From Lachnospiraceae bacterium UBA7076 (GTDB lineage: Bacteria; Bacillota; Clostridia; Lachnospirales; Lachnospiraceae), in contig DKZK01000005.1 in assembly GCA_002493625.1 (NCBI GenBank), positions 1 through 64,000 on the forward strand: a stretch of 64,000 nt of DNA, read 5' to 3'. How positions within the stretch are numbered: the first letter of the stretch is position 1; each line of letters begins with the position of its first letter. Shown here one piece after another: positions 34,414 through 42,846 of this stretch. Below the pieces are notes generated by a model. That model did no database searches. It was not told the origin of the DNA and saw nothing but the letters and a program-made list of their open reading frames with translations. A program made the translations under genes and the position numbers.

Positions 34414-34710
34414 ATGGATAACAAATCGGATGACTTAAAAAATAAATTGAATATGGATGAAGATGCCATAGCCTCTAAGGAACAGCTTTTGTCTGAACGC
34501 ATGAAACGACTGGAGGCAATGGAACAGGACATAAAGCAAAAGGAAAAGCAGATGAAGGACAAGGAGAAGGCAAAAAAGCAGGTGTTATTAAGGCTTGCCC
34601 CGTCTCTTTGGGAGGAGCTTGCCGCATGGGCTGAGGACGAATACCGCTCCATAAACAGCCAGATAGAATTTCTGCTTGCCGAGTGCGTGAGAAAGCGTAA
34701 GAAGCTTTAG
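34414..34710 (+). CDS. Coiled-coil ribbon-helix-helix (Arc-like) protein
   Basis: A 98-residue protein. A charged coiled coil (residues about 20-58, KRLEAMEQDIKQKEKQ) leads into an Arc-like ribbon-helix-helix domain, KKQVLLRLAPSLWEELAAWA, then EYRSINSQIEFLLAECVRK. Such clostridial proteins are probable DNA-binding regulators. The ribosome site GGGAGTGACCGG and the ATG at 34414 lie at the end of a 38-bp tandem array, so copy-number change could shift expression (inference). ATGs at 34390 and 34396 in frame are less likely. No partner toxin gene is adjacent. Confidence 0.75.
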   Translation: MDNKSDDLKNKLNMDEDAIASKEQLLSERMKRLEAMEQDIKQKEKQMKDKEKAKKQVLLRLAPSLWEELAAWAEDEYRSINSQIEFLLAECVRKRKKL

Positions 34711-34736
34711 GTAAAAATAAACACATAGGGGTGTCG

Positions 34737-34967
34737 TACTAAGAGCTCTGCGGCGGTTGCATCTCACTCTATACACAAAATACGCTTTCGCCTATTTCCG
34801 ACGTAATGGTACTAAAATCCAATCTTCAGATGTATATATAGCAAGAAAACGTTAAGCGAAAGCGTGTTTTTCTTGCTATATATACATCTGAAGGCTGGCT
34901 CAGGTACCAACGTCTTCAAATAGTTTTGTGTATAGAGTGAGATGCAACCGCCGCAGTGCCCTAAGTA
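34737..34967. mobile_element. 231-bp MITE-like element with long terminal inverted repeats
   Basis: The left end TACTAAGAGCTCTGCGGCGG and right end (reverse complement TACTTAGGGCACTGCGGCGG) match with few changes and continue as GTTGCATCTCACTCTATACA on both arms, about 45 bases. An inner pair, CTTCAGATGTATATATAGCA and its complement, completes a long hairpin. It has no coding capacity. It sits between convergent genes and may also act as a terminator. Confidence 0.85.
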
Positions 34968-34976
34968 TGGCAGCCT

Positions 34977-36311
34977 CTATGTCTGTTTTTTCTCCAGCTT
35001 GTTTATATAACAAAGATATGCAATTAAATTTACAATAAGCGCGCCTGACCATGCGGCAAGCTCGGCATATGCCGTAGCATTAAAACCGGCTGACTTTGTA
35101 AACAGGACAATGACCGAAATTCGAAGCACCATTTCAAATACGCCGGAAAGCATTGGAATCAGAGGTCGTTCCATTCCCTGACAGGCGCTCCGGAATACGA
35201 AAAGGAAATCCACTGCAAAAATTCCGATACCGCATCTTATGAGGAAGCCTTTGGCAAGTTCAATCTGAAAGCTGCCGTTAAGCATAAGTGACGCCAGCCA
35301 TTCAGGGAAAATAATCATCAGGGAGCCCAGCAGTATATATGATACGGCGGCTATGGAAAGACACACCCATAACCCCATGCGGATGCGGTCATACTTTTTT
35401 GCGCCGTAGTTTTGCCCTGCAAAGGTGGACATTGTATTTCCTGCCGTGCAGGCAGGCTGCATAAACAGATTGATATATTTGCTGCATGCGGAATAGGCGG
35501 AGGTGTAGGCAACACCCATTCCGTTCACAAAGCTTTGTACAATCATACAGCCTATGGCGGTAACCGAATTCATCGCAGCCATGGGAATACCGTTTTTTAA
35601 AAGCTTGAGATACATTTTGCCGTTGCCCTTAAAATCATCCCTGCAAAGCCGGATAAGCTCAATTTTTTTCAGCTTGACATAGCATATTGCCGCGGAAATA
35701 AGCTGGGAGATAACCGTTACAATGGCAGGTCCCTCAACGCCTGATTTCAGCATGAAAATAAATACACAGTTAAAAACTATATTAAATAAGGTAGAAAAAA
35801 CAATTGCAATAAAGGGCGTCCTGCTGTCTCCCAGTGAACGGAGAATACATGAAAAAAGGTTATAGGCAACCGTTGCAAAAAATCCGCCGAAAATAATATA
35901 TCCGTATAAAAGGCTGTCCTTCATAATAATATCTGAGGTTTTCATAAGAATAAGCATCGGCTTTAACAAGGCTATGCTAAGCACTGTAAAAATAACAATA
36001 ATAATCCCCGAAAGTGTTGCGGAGGCGGCGATGGAACGGCGAAGCTTTACAGCATTATCCGCACCGTAATATTGTGATATCATAATTGCAAAGCCGTTTG
36101 CCAGACCGAGAGAAAAGCCCATGACAAAAAAAGTAAGGGAGGACATGTTTCCGACTGCCGCCAAAGGATTGTCGCCAAGTCCCTTACCGACAATTGCAGT
36201 GTCTGCAATTGTGTAAACCTGTTGAAGCATGCTTGTAAGAAGCATGGGAAAATAAAATTTAAGAATTAATGCAGAGGGCTTGCCCTCTGTCAGGGTGTAT
36301 GTCTGTGCCAT
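34977..36311 (-). CDS. MATE-family efflux transporter
   Basis: A protein of about 444 residues with twelve membrane segments, starting AQTYTLTEGKPSALILKFYF and containing CILRSLGDSRTPFIA and GNMSSLTFFVMGF, as in DinF/MATE pumps. It is divergent from an AraC-type regulator gene. The shared spacer holds two perfect direct repeats over its promoter, so the regulator probably controls this pump. The start at 36311 is chosen for GGAAAGGACG upstream; an ATG at 36350 would add thirteen residues. Confidence 0.9.
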   Translation of the reverse strand: MAQTYTLTEGKPSALILKFYFPMLLTSMLQQVYTIADTAIVGKGLGDNPLAAVGNMSSLTFFVMGFSLGLANGFAIMISQYYGADNAVKLRRSIAASATLSGIIIVIFTVLSIALLKPMLILMKTSDIIMKDSLLYGYIIFGGFFATVAYNLFSCILRSLGDSRTPFIAIVFSTLFNIVFNCVFIFMLKSGVEGPAIVTVISQLISAAICYVKLKKIELIRLCRDDFKGNGKMYLKLLKNGIPMAAMNSVTAIGCMIVQSFVNGMGVAYTSAYSACSKYINLFMQPACTAGNTMSTFAGQNYGAKKYDRIRMGLWVCLSIAAVSYILLGSLMIIFPEWLASLMLNGSFQIELAKGFLIRCGIGIFAVDFLFVFRSACQGMERPLIPMLSGVFEMVLRISVIVLFTKSAGFNATAYAELAAWSGALIVNLIAYLCYINKLEKKQT

Positions 36312-36416
36312 TCCGGTACACGTCCTTTCCGTGGTACGCTTGTTTATCATTTGTAGTATTTCCGCATTTTACACTTCCTTTAGCAGTACATTCAATATAA
36401 ATATTTTTTATGAGGA

Positions 36417-36460
36417 ATTATATCAAAAAAGTGGTGTTTATATCAAAAAAGTGGTATTGT
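36417..36460 (-). promoter_or_regulatory. MATE promoter overlapped by two 20-bp direct repeats
   Basis: On the minus strand TTGATA (36446-36441), an 18-base spacer and TATAAT (36422-36417). On the plus strand TATCAAAAAAGTGGT begins at 36421 and again at 36441, a 20-base period covering -35 and spacer. Such direct repeats suit an AraC-family regulator, encoded by the divergent gene. Confidence 0.65.
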
Positions 36461-36549
36461 CTATATTGTACGGCTATGTTCCGGAAATAAGGAATTTTGC
36501 AATCGCCAATTAAGGCATAAGGCGAACACAGACACGGAGACACTAGTCG
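36457..36549. repeat. Interspersed repeat family B copy, fused to a partial CGGAGAC-tail repeat
   Basis: TATTGTCTATATTGTAC...AATTTTGCAATCGCC (36457-36506) matches the segment at 54965-55017 and, more loosely, 52344-52408. It is followed at 36512-36549 by GCATAAGGCGAACACAGACA and GGAGACACTAGTCG, a partial copy of the repeat at 271-337 and 2716-2780. Confidence 0.7.
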
Positions 36550-36575
36550 GGGTAGCATAAAAAAGGAGCTGTAAG

Positions 36576-37346
36576 ATGAACACAACCAAGGATTTAAACT
36601 ACAGATTATATTTACAGAGAGAAAGCGGATTTAAAAGAACATCATATGACAGCGAGTTTGAAAAATATAACTGTATAAGCTCCGGTGATGTGGAGAAGGT
36701 TAAGAAAAATTTTGCCGCCATAAAAAAGGATTATCTTGCAGGCAAGGGCGTATTGTCTGATAATCCCGTAAGAAATGTACGGTATCATTTTATCATTGCC
36801 GTCGCCATGACTGCGAGAGCTTGTGTTGCCGATGGAATGGGGCACGACACTGCGTATACGTTAAGCGATATTTATATTCAAAAGGCTGACAAATGTAATT
36901 CGGCTGAGGGGATTATAGATTTACTTGGTGAGATGCAGCTCGATTTTGCAGAAAGAATGCGGGAAATTAAAAAAGCAAATGCAGTTTCCATTCATATCAG
37001 AAAGTGCATTGACTATATTTACGACCATCTGGATGAAAGTCTTACGGAGGAAATGCTTGCGTCATATCTGCATATAGACAAATCGTATCTGTCAAAGCTT
37101 TTTCTGAAGGAAATGGGTATACATTTCAAAAAATTTATTATCAATGCAAGAGTGAATGCGGCAAAAAATATGCTTATTTATTCGGATTATTCATATCTGG
37201 ACATATCGCTTTCGCTTGGGTTTTCCTCACAAAGCGCCTTTATAAGCATTTTCAGAAAGGTTACGGGAACTACGCCGGGAAAATTCAGAACAGCATATAA
37301 GGGCAGTTTGCATATTGACAAATCGGGGATAAAAAATGATAATTGA
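36576..37346 (+). CDS. AraC-family transcriptional regulator
   Basis: A 256-residue regulator with a C-terminal AraC double helix-turn-helix (about residues 150-245; SYLSKLFLKEMGIHFKKFI and LDISLSLGFSSQSAFISIFR). The N-terminal 145 residues form an uncharacterised helical sensor found in Lachnospiraceae AraC proteins (YLQRESGFKRTSYDSEFEKY). It is divergent from the MATE gene. AAAGGAGC precedes the ATG. Direct repeats in the divergent spacer are its probable operators. Confidence 0.9.
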   Translation: MNTTKDLNYRLYLQRESGFKRTSYDSEFEKYNCISSGDVEKVKKNFAAIKKDYLAGKGVLSDNPVRNVRYHFIIAVAMTARACVADGMGHDTAYTLSDIYIQKADKCNSAEGIIDLLGEMQLDFAERMREIKKANAVSIHIRKCIDYIYDHLDESLTEEMLASYLHIDKSYLSKLFLKEMGIHFKKFIINARVNAAKNMLIYSDYSYLDISLSLGFSSQSAFISIFRKVTGTTPGKFRTAYKGSLHIDKSGIKNDN

Positions 37347-37410
37347 ATAAGGTGTTTTTTGTGCAATTATTGCGTGAGGCAATAAATATATTTTTTACGG
37401 AGGTTTTATA

Positions 37411-38583
37411 ATGGAGCTTAAAATTTCAGACGGAATAAGGTATATAGGGGTGGATGATAAGGATATTGATTTATTCGAGAGCCAGTACGTTGTCCCGAAC
37501 GGTATAGCATACAATTCATATCTTATAATGGATGAGAAGATTGCCGTAATGGATACGGTTGACAGGCGCGGACAGAAGGAGTGGGAGGAAAAGCTTGTAC
37601 GTGAGCTTGGCGGAAGAACTCCGGATTATCTTGTCATTTCGCATCTGGAGCCGGATCATGCGGGGAGCATTGCGAGAATGTTTGAGCTGTTTCCTGATAT
37701 AACGATTGTTTCAAATGCAAAGACATTTTCGATGCTTCCGCAGTTTTTTGATGCGTTTGCCATGGAAAAAACCATAACAGTCAAAGAGGGAGATTCGCTT
37801 TCCCTTGGGGCGCATACGCTGAAATTCTTTATGGCGCCTATGGTGCATTGGCCTGAGGTCATGGTTACATATGAGGAAAGTGAAAAGACGCTTTTTTCTG
37901 CTGACGGCTTCGGAAAATTCGGCGCCCTTGATACGGATGAGGACTGGGCATGTGAGGCGAGAAGATATTACTTTAACATTTGCGGAAAATACGGAATGCC
38001 CGTGCAGGCTCTTTTAAAGAAGGCGGCTGCTCTTGACATACAGAGAATATGTCCCCTTCACGGACCGATTCTGGAGGAAAATATAGGATATTACATAGAC
38101 CTTTACAACACATGGAGCAGCTACACCCCGGAAAATAAGGGCGTGCTGATTGCCTATGCATCCATACACGGCAACACGGGAAAAGCGGCTGAAAAACTTG
38201 CGGAGCTCATAAGGGCAAAGGGAGAGGAAAAGGTTGTTGTAAGCGACCTTGCAAGAGAGGACATGGCGGAGGTTATAGAGGACGCTTTCCGATATGACAG
38301 AATGGTGCTTGCGGCAGCGAGCTATGATGCATCTGTTTTCCCGTGTATGCAGACCTTCCTTTCCAAGCTTCAGGTTAAGGCATACCAGAAACGTACGGTA
38401 GCCATACTTGAAAATGGTTCGTGGGCGCCTACGGCTGCAAAAACCATGAAGGCAATGCTTGAGCCTATGAAGGACATTACATTGCTTGAGCCGGTTGTTA
38501 CAATAAAATCCACGTTGAAGGATGAGAATATGGCGGATATGGAGGCGCTTGCCGACGCTGTATATCAGGCAGGAAATAAGTAA
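37411..38583 (+). CDS. fprA: FprA-type A flavoprotein (flavodiiron O2/NO reductase)
   Basis: A 390-residue flavodiiron protein. The N-terminal metallo-beta-lactamase-like domain keeps the di-iron ligands in HLEPDHAGS, the histidine in HWPEVM, the aspartate in SADGFG and the histidine in PLHGPI. The C-terminal flavodoxin domain begins VLIAYASIHGNTGKAAEKLA, the FMN loop. It reduces oxygen to water (or NO to N2O) in anaerobes, with electrons from rubredoxin-like partners. It protects an anaerobic cell from oxygen. ACGGAGG precedes the ATG. Confidence 0.93.
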   Translation: MELKISDGIRYIGVDDKDIDLFESQYVVPNGIAYNSYLIMDEKIAVMDTVDRRGQKEWEEKLVRELGGRTPDYLVISHLEPDHAGSIARMFELFPDITIVSNAKTFSMLPQFFDAFAMEKTITVKEGDSLSLGAHTLKFFMAPMVHWPEVMVTYEESEKTLFSADGFGKFGALDTDEDWACEARRYYFNICGKYGMPVQALLKKAAALDIQRICPLHGPILEENIGYYIDLYNTWSSYTPENKGVLIAYASIHGNTGKAAEKLAELIRAKGEEKVVVSDLAREDMAEVIEDAFRYDRMVLAAASYDASVFPCMQTFLSKLQVKAYQKRTVAILENGSWAPTAAKTMKAMLEPMKDITLLEPVVTIKSTLKDENMADMEALADAVYQAGNK

Positions 38584-38706
38584 TACGCAAATATGGAATG
38601 ACGGATATTCTGCCATGTGTTGAGGTTCATATATTGGACAACGGATGGAAGCAAAAGCAGAGCTTCGCAATTGCTTGGATATTCTCAAAGAAGGGAGGAT
38701 GATAAA

Positions 38707-38898
38707 ATGTATGACAGGTTTCAGCTTATTCTTTCGGGGGTCATGGTTCTGTTTGGAATTTTTATGATTGCTTTTCCAAAGCAGGCAACAAAGAAACAAT
38801 TTCGGGATGATCCGGAAAAAGTAGCAAAAGTACGGATAGCAGGTGTCGTATGGATTATATGCGGTGTTGTTCTGTCGATTTTGGAGTTAGTTATGTGA
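38707..38898 (+). CDS. Small two-helix membrane protein
   Basis: A protein of about 64 residues with two hydrophobic segments separated by a charged loop (KQFRDDPEKVAKVR) and preceded by an AAGGGAGG ribosome site. It resembles small DUF6199-type membrane proteins in layout only, so I give no family name. The ATG at 38707 is preferred because the ribosome site is directly ahead of it; a longer frame starting at 38617 has none. A terminator follows. Confidence 0.65.
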   Translation: MYDRFQLILSGVMVLFGIFMIAFPKQATKKQFRDDPEKVAKVRIAGVVWIICGVVLSILELVM

Positions 38899-39406
38899 TT
38901 CATGTAAGCACGATTACAAAAAAATAATGTGAAACGACATAAAAGCGCAAAAATTGTACCTTTAAAGTACAGTTTTTGCGCTTTCGTTTGCTTGAAGTGA
39001 TGGGGGTATAAAGTTATAATATAGTTAAAAATTGTATGTAAAATTCTTGTAAAACGAGTGGTACAAAATGCACGAAAAGTAGGACTATGAGGGGAGCTGA
39101 CATCCCGTTATTTATATAGTATGATTAAGTATATGAAGAAAATATATATAAGATAACGCTTTTTTATTCTGTGATGGCAGTAAAATAAGGAGGTAAAAAC
39201 GAAAAAACAATTCTTATAAAGGGGGGATGATACATCGGACGGATAAAGTCATAAATGCGATAATTCTTATAGCATAGAAATACTTTTGCTATAAGTAAAA
39301 GCAGGTCGATTTATGTATGTGATTTTATAGTTGTCACAGAATTAGTGCTACATTATTAAAAATGCATTTAACAGTTAGATTAAAAAGTTTTAGGAGGTAA
39401 TTGTTT
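38899..39406. other. Long leader region before the secreted-protein operon
   Basis: After the terminator at 38942-38985 come about 420 AT-rich bases. They include a 9-bp inverted repeat CTTATAGCA/TGCTATAAG (39266-39295), a possible promoter TTGTCA-17-TATTAA (39331-39359), and an orphan AAGGAGG (39187-39195) followed by ACGAAAAAACAATTC then a stop, which looks like a decayed start. No gene is supported. Confidence 0.45.
38942..38985 (+). terminator. Intrinsic terminator downstream of the small membrane protein gene
   Basis: AAAGCGCAAAAATTGTAC pairs with GTACAGTTTTTGCGCTTT around a short loop, followed by CGTTT. It separates the fprA region from the secreted-protein operon. Confidence 0.8.
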
Positions 39407-39796
39407 ATGAAAAGAAAAAAAGTTTTTGCAGTTTTAAGCTTAGCAATATGTGCAGTTATGCTGGTTTCTACCGTGTGTTTTGCCAGATCCAACACGATAT
39501 ATAAAGAATATGGACCATTTACTCTGACCTGTTATATCAATTGTGATAAATCAAGCGGTACGGGCTCCACATCCGGATCGGCAAGCCCGTATAAGAATTA
39601 TGTATCGGTAACAATCTATGATATAGATCAAAATCCAATTGCAGCCGACAGTAAAAGTCAGTATTCCAAGGTTACATTGACTTTAAGTAAGTCAGGCAAA
39701 GTGTACGGAACTCAAACTACACATGCAGTACTGAATGCCTCCGGCGGGTTTCTTGAACCTACCAGCCAGATGGTAATCCAATATCAGGGCAGGTAA
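39407..39796 (+). CDS. Small secreted protein (putative bacteriocin-like or substrate protein)
   Basis: A 129-residue protein with a clear Sec signal peptide: KRKK, then a hydrophobic stretch FAVLSLAICAVMLVSTVCFA with cleavage expected near residue 26. The mature part is about 100 residues, Ser/Thr/Gly-rich and probably beta-stranded, with two cysteines in LTCYINCD. I recognise no family. It is the first gene of an operon with ABC permeases and an ATPase, a context like the lactococcin-972 class, but the sequence does not match it. ATG 39407 follows AGGAGG at 39392-39397. Confidence 0.72.
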   Translation: MKRKKVFAVLSLAICAVMLVSTVCFARSNTIYKEYGPFTLTCYINCDKSSGTGSTSGSASPYKNYVSVTIYDIDQNPIAADSKSQYSKVTLTLSKSGKVYGTQTTHAVLNASGGFLEPTSQMVIQYQGR

Positions 39797-39798
39797 AT

Positions 39799-40326
39799 AT
39801 GAAAAAGCGAATTGTCGTAAGTTGGCTTGTGACCTTTGGGGTTGTTTTGCTTGTTGTGCTTGGGCTGTTTCTGTTTTCCGTATCCCCATGGGCGCAGGAA
39901 AAATCTGACATGATGTATCGTAGCGAGTGCGGATTTGAATATGGCACGGATGAAGAAGAACACTTTTTGGTAGGAGTTCAAAAGACTAAGTATGATGCAA
40001 GCTTTGAATGGTCTGTGAACTGCTGGGAAATAAATGGAGAAATTTTATTTCAGATTTATTATGTGCATGACATATCCGGTAAAACAGAAGAAGAAAAGAT
40101 TGAACGTGTTATGCAGATACATAAACGTGGTGATTCAGTTTTTGTGTTGGAGCAGAAAATCAATCAGGTCGGCATATATGATTTTGATTTATCAGAGGAA
40201 AAGAACGGCTTTTATGTATTTTGCATTGAGAAGACACAGCCCGACACACTGGCAAGGGGAACGGAGACACTTACAAAATATGATACAAATTGGTCAGCTT
40301 TATTGGAGCGAATAGGAGTAAAATGA
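39799..40326 (+). CDS. Membrane-anchored protein of the secreted-protein operon
   Basis: A 175-residue protein with one N-terminal membrane segment (about residues 6-30) and an extracytoplasmic domain of about 140 residues (ECGFEYGTDEEEHFLVGVQ). It follows the secreted protein gene after two bases and overlaps the permease gene by the ATGA arrangement at 40323, so all three are translationally coupled. It could be an immunity or accessory protein (inference). No family recognised. Confidence 0.68.
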   Translation: MKKRIVVSWLVTFGVVLLVVLGLFLFSVSPWAQEKSDMMYRSECGFEYGTDEEEHFLVGVQKTKYDASFEWSVNCWEINGEILFQIYYVHDISGKTEEEKIERVMQIHKRGDSVFVLEQKINQVGIYDFDLSEEKNGFYVFCIEKTQPDTLARGTETLTKYDTNWSALLERIGVK

Positions 40327-41468
40327 GAGAACTGGCAAGATATAAAATACATGCATTCATTTTAATATTTGGTTTTTGCATTGCCTCGGTTATGTTCAGC
40401 TACAGCGCCGGTATTATGGTAAATAAGGAGGCGGAGCAAAAGGACATTGAGGCGTGTGAATATGAGTATACCGCGTGCTTTTGTGCATCACCAACAGCAA
40501 ATGTGAGCTTTGAAAGGGATGTGCTTATGGAGGATATGCTTGATATGCTTGACAAAGTGGAGGGAACCGATGACATAGTAGTCCGCACCGGTAGTTTTAA
40601 TATAAATATAGGCGCGCATGGAAGATGTCTGGCATTTATTGTTTTTCCGGGACAGATGCCGAAGTATCACCTTGTGAAGGGGAATTTTCCCACAGAGGAG
40701 CAGCTTCGGTCGGACGGAAGATATGTGCTCCTAGGAATCAACAGGAAGGACGCCGCATATAAAAAAGCCGGAAGGGATTATATTTTGATACAGGGAGAGG
40801 AGTATGAGGTAACAGGTTATATCTCTGCGGAGCGTTCCAGAATTTTGGATAATGTGGTTCTTCTGTTTTATGACTGTGTTGGGGACAGTGTAAAAAAGAA
40901 CCTGTTAGACCCTTATATGATGAATGCGTTGCCCATTGTTTATGAAAGTGATACAGACAGTGAGACCTATACATATATGTTGGATTATATAACTCATCTG
41001 GGCGGATATCCGGAGGAAAAACAAAAGGAAAGATATAATGTTATGGTAGTTGATTTTATGCCGATATGGTATACCACGTCAGAACCGTTGCCTGCGTACG
41101 CAATCTGGGCAAAGCTGATATATGCGTTTTGCATTATTCTTTTATTTTATGTTATGGACTTGTGGATGCAGCAGAGAAGAAAGGAATTTGCAATCCGAAA
41201 GGCATGCGGTTACTCAGGAACAAAGATTATGAGTCTTGTCATGGGGCAGACGGCTAAGCTGCTTGTGGCGGCTGTTGTTCTGTCAGAGCTTATAATTTCG
41301 TTTTTGATATTTGCGGATGTGGGAATTTATGTGCTGAATACAAGGGATATATTTGACAGGGTGATGAGGGAGCTGTTATTTGTCATTTCCACTTTTATAC
41401 TTGTAAGCATTATTCCCTTTATCAGGATCTATACCGAAAAACCTGCGGATTTGCTGCAAAATAGCTGA
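40323..41468 (+). CDS. FtsX-like ABC permease, type A copy 1
   Basis: A 381-residue permease with one N-terminal membrane segment, a large external domain (about residues 35-260, including GNFPTEEQLRSDGRYVLLG) and three C-terminal segments, the MacB/FtsX layout. QRRKEFAIRKACGYSG near residue 285 is the coupling region. It pairs with the type B permease encoded next and shares an ancestor with the copy at 42847. Its last residue and stop (AGC TGA) lie in a palindromic repeat. ATG 40323 overlaps the previous stop. Confidence 0.8.
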   Translation: MRELARYKIHAFILIFGFCIASVMFSYSAGIMVNKEAEQKDIEACEYEYTACFCASPTANVSFERDVLMEDMLDMLDKVEGTDDIVVRTGSFNINIGAHGRCLAFIVFPGQMPKYHLVKGNFPTEEQLRSDGRYVLLGINRKDAAYKKAGRDYILIQGEEYEVTGYISAERSRILDNVVLLFYDCVGDSVKKNLLDPYMMNALPIVYESDTDSETYTYMLDYITHLGGYPEEKQKERYNVMVVDFMPIWYTTSEPLPAYAIWAKLIYAFCIILLFYVMDLWMQQRRKEFAIRKACGYSGTKIMSLVMGQTAKLLVAAVVLSELIISFLIFADVGIYVLNTRDIFDRVMRELLFVISTFILVSIIPFIRIYTEKPADLLQNS

Positions 41469-41564
41469 CGTTCAAAGGGGTTGTGTCAAGTTTTCTATGA
41501 AAACTTGACATGTAGCGTCAGCTCATTTGCCGAAGGCAAATATGGAATAGCTGACGTTCAAAGG
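41460..41564. repeat. Palindromic repeat mosaic between permease genes
   Basis: AATAGCTGACGTTCAAAGG flanks the unit as a 19-base direct repeat (41460-41478 and 41546-41564). Inside are TGTCAAGTTTTC/GAAAACTTGACA (41484-41510) and GTCAGCTCATTTGCC...GGAATAGCTGAC (41517-41558). It shares modules with 22857-23000 and 24229-24375. The upstream stop codon is inside the left flank. Confidence 0.85.
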
Positions 41565-41579
41565 CAGGGGGAAAACAGG

Positions 41580-42737
41580 ATGAAAAATATTGGTTGGTAT
41601 GCCATATGCCAGATTTACAAGAAAAAAGTGACATCTCTTTTGACGGTATTGATGCTGGCGGTCACGATTTCCGTTATATTTTATACGGTGCTTATTCAAA
41701 AGAGCAATACATATAATTTGCGGCAGTCAGAAAAGCTGTTGGCGGATGATGCAGGCAATGTATACAAGCTGGAGTATCGTATTATGATTGCGCCGCTGTT
41801 GGCGGATGAGGTGTCGACGCTTACGGCGTTCTATAATGAACTTAGTCGTTGGGACGAACTTTCAAAATGTGGAATGTACGCCGATAATTATAATGATAAG
41901 CTTGGTGTGGATGAGCTGTATGTGCAGAAGCGGCTGACCGGATTGTGCCGGTTAAAAACCGTTTCCGGCGCTTCGGTGGAGTTTGATTCAGAGGGGGAAT
42001 ACGGCACGGCATATGTGGGCTGTGAGCTTGCGGATGCTTATCCGAAGGGAAGTGTGTATGAAGCTGCCACGGGGAAACGGTATAGGATAAAGGATGTATT
42101 GGGGAGTAACTCAAAATGGCTTTCGATGCAATCCGGTGAGGCGCCAATTGATCTGGATGATTTTATCTTGCTGGATTATGATTGCCTGCTTGAGGAGCAG
42201 CCGTTTGAGATAGGCAACGGAGTCTGGCATTATTACTATACTACGGAGGATGAGAATGTACATGACAAAATAATGAAGCTTGCAGAGCAGTATGATTTGG
42301 ATTTTTATGGGGCATATAATATGAAGGAGCAGTACAGGTATCTGGAAAGGGATATTTTAAGAAGCAACGTGGAGCTGGTTTTGATGCCGGTTGTTATGTA
42401 TATTGCGGCCGTTATCACAATTATATTGATTTCCGTAAAAGCTCTTGCGGATAACAGATCGGATTATGGTATTATGCTTGCAAACGGAATGACAAAACGC
42501 CAGATAGCGTCCATTATTATTGTTGAGAGCGTGTTTAAAATGGTTGCCGCCGGTCTGGTAGCCGCACTGTATTGGAGTGTCAATATGAGGATGAGAAATC
42601 CGGATATTGTTTTTCAGGTACCTGTCATTGCTTTAAGTGCTGTCACAACGGTGGGGATATGTCTTATAACGCTTATTCTGGCAAATATTGTCCCGCTTTT
42701 TATCCTTGGGAAATATAGAATAAGAGAGATGCTTTAA
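41580..42737 (+). CDS. FtsX-like ABC permease, type B copy 1
   Basis: A 385-residue permease with the same topology: an N-terminal helix near residues 20-40, a large external domain and three C-terminal helices. ADNRSDYGIMLANGMTKRQ near residue 297 is the cytoplasmic coupling loop. It begins NIGWYAICQIYKKKVTSLL. It closely resembles the product of 44019 (type B copy 2) and much less the type A proteins, so an A/B heterodimer is likely. The ATG at 41580 is chosen because the longer frame reads through the repeat. An AGGGGGAAA site precedes it. Confidence 0.8.
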   Translation: MKNIGWYAICQIYKKKVTSLLTVLMLAVTISVIFYTVLIQKSNTYNLRQSEKLLADDAGNVYKLEYRIMIAPLLADEVSTLTAFYNELSRWDELSKCGMYADNYNDKLGVDELYVQKRLTGLCRLKTVSGASVEFDSEGEYGTAYVGCELADAYPKGSVYEAATGKRYRIKDVLGSNSKWLSMQSGEAPIDLDDFILLDYDCLLEEQPFEIGNGVWHYYYTTEDENVHDKIMKLAEQYDLDFYGAYNMKEQYRYLERDILRSNVELVLMPVVMYIAAVITIILISVKALADNRSDYGIMLANGMTKRQIASIIIVESVFKMVAAGLVAALYWSVNMRMRNPDIVFQVPVIALSAVTTVGICLITLILANIVPLFILGKYRIREML

Positions 42738-42846
42738 CATATGCATGAAGGCAAAGCGACAATGGACAAGGTGACAACAGAAAATCAGATTTTTGTAAAA
42801 ATATTGAGGAGCTTTGCAGCTTCGTGGCAGGATGGGATGAAATAAA

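Noticed and set aside
38014..38799. Antisense 261-residue open frame opposite fprA
   Set aside because: Arg/Cys/His-rich, typical of antisense frames; fprA is certain.
39407..39796. Lactococcin 972-type bacteriocin
   Set aside because: Gene order is reminiscent, but the sequence shows no match to the lactococcin 972 mature region; called only bacteriocin-like.
41481..41579. N-terminal extension of the first type B permease
   Set aside because: Reads through the palindromic repeat; the ATG at 41580 has a ribosome site and matches its paralogue.
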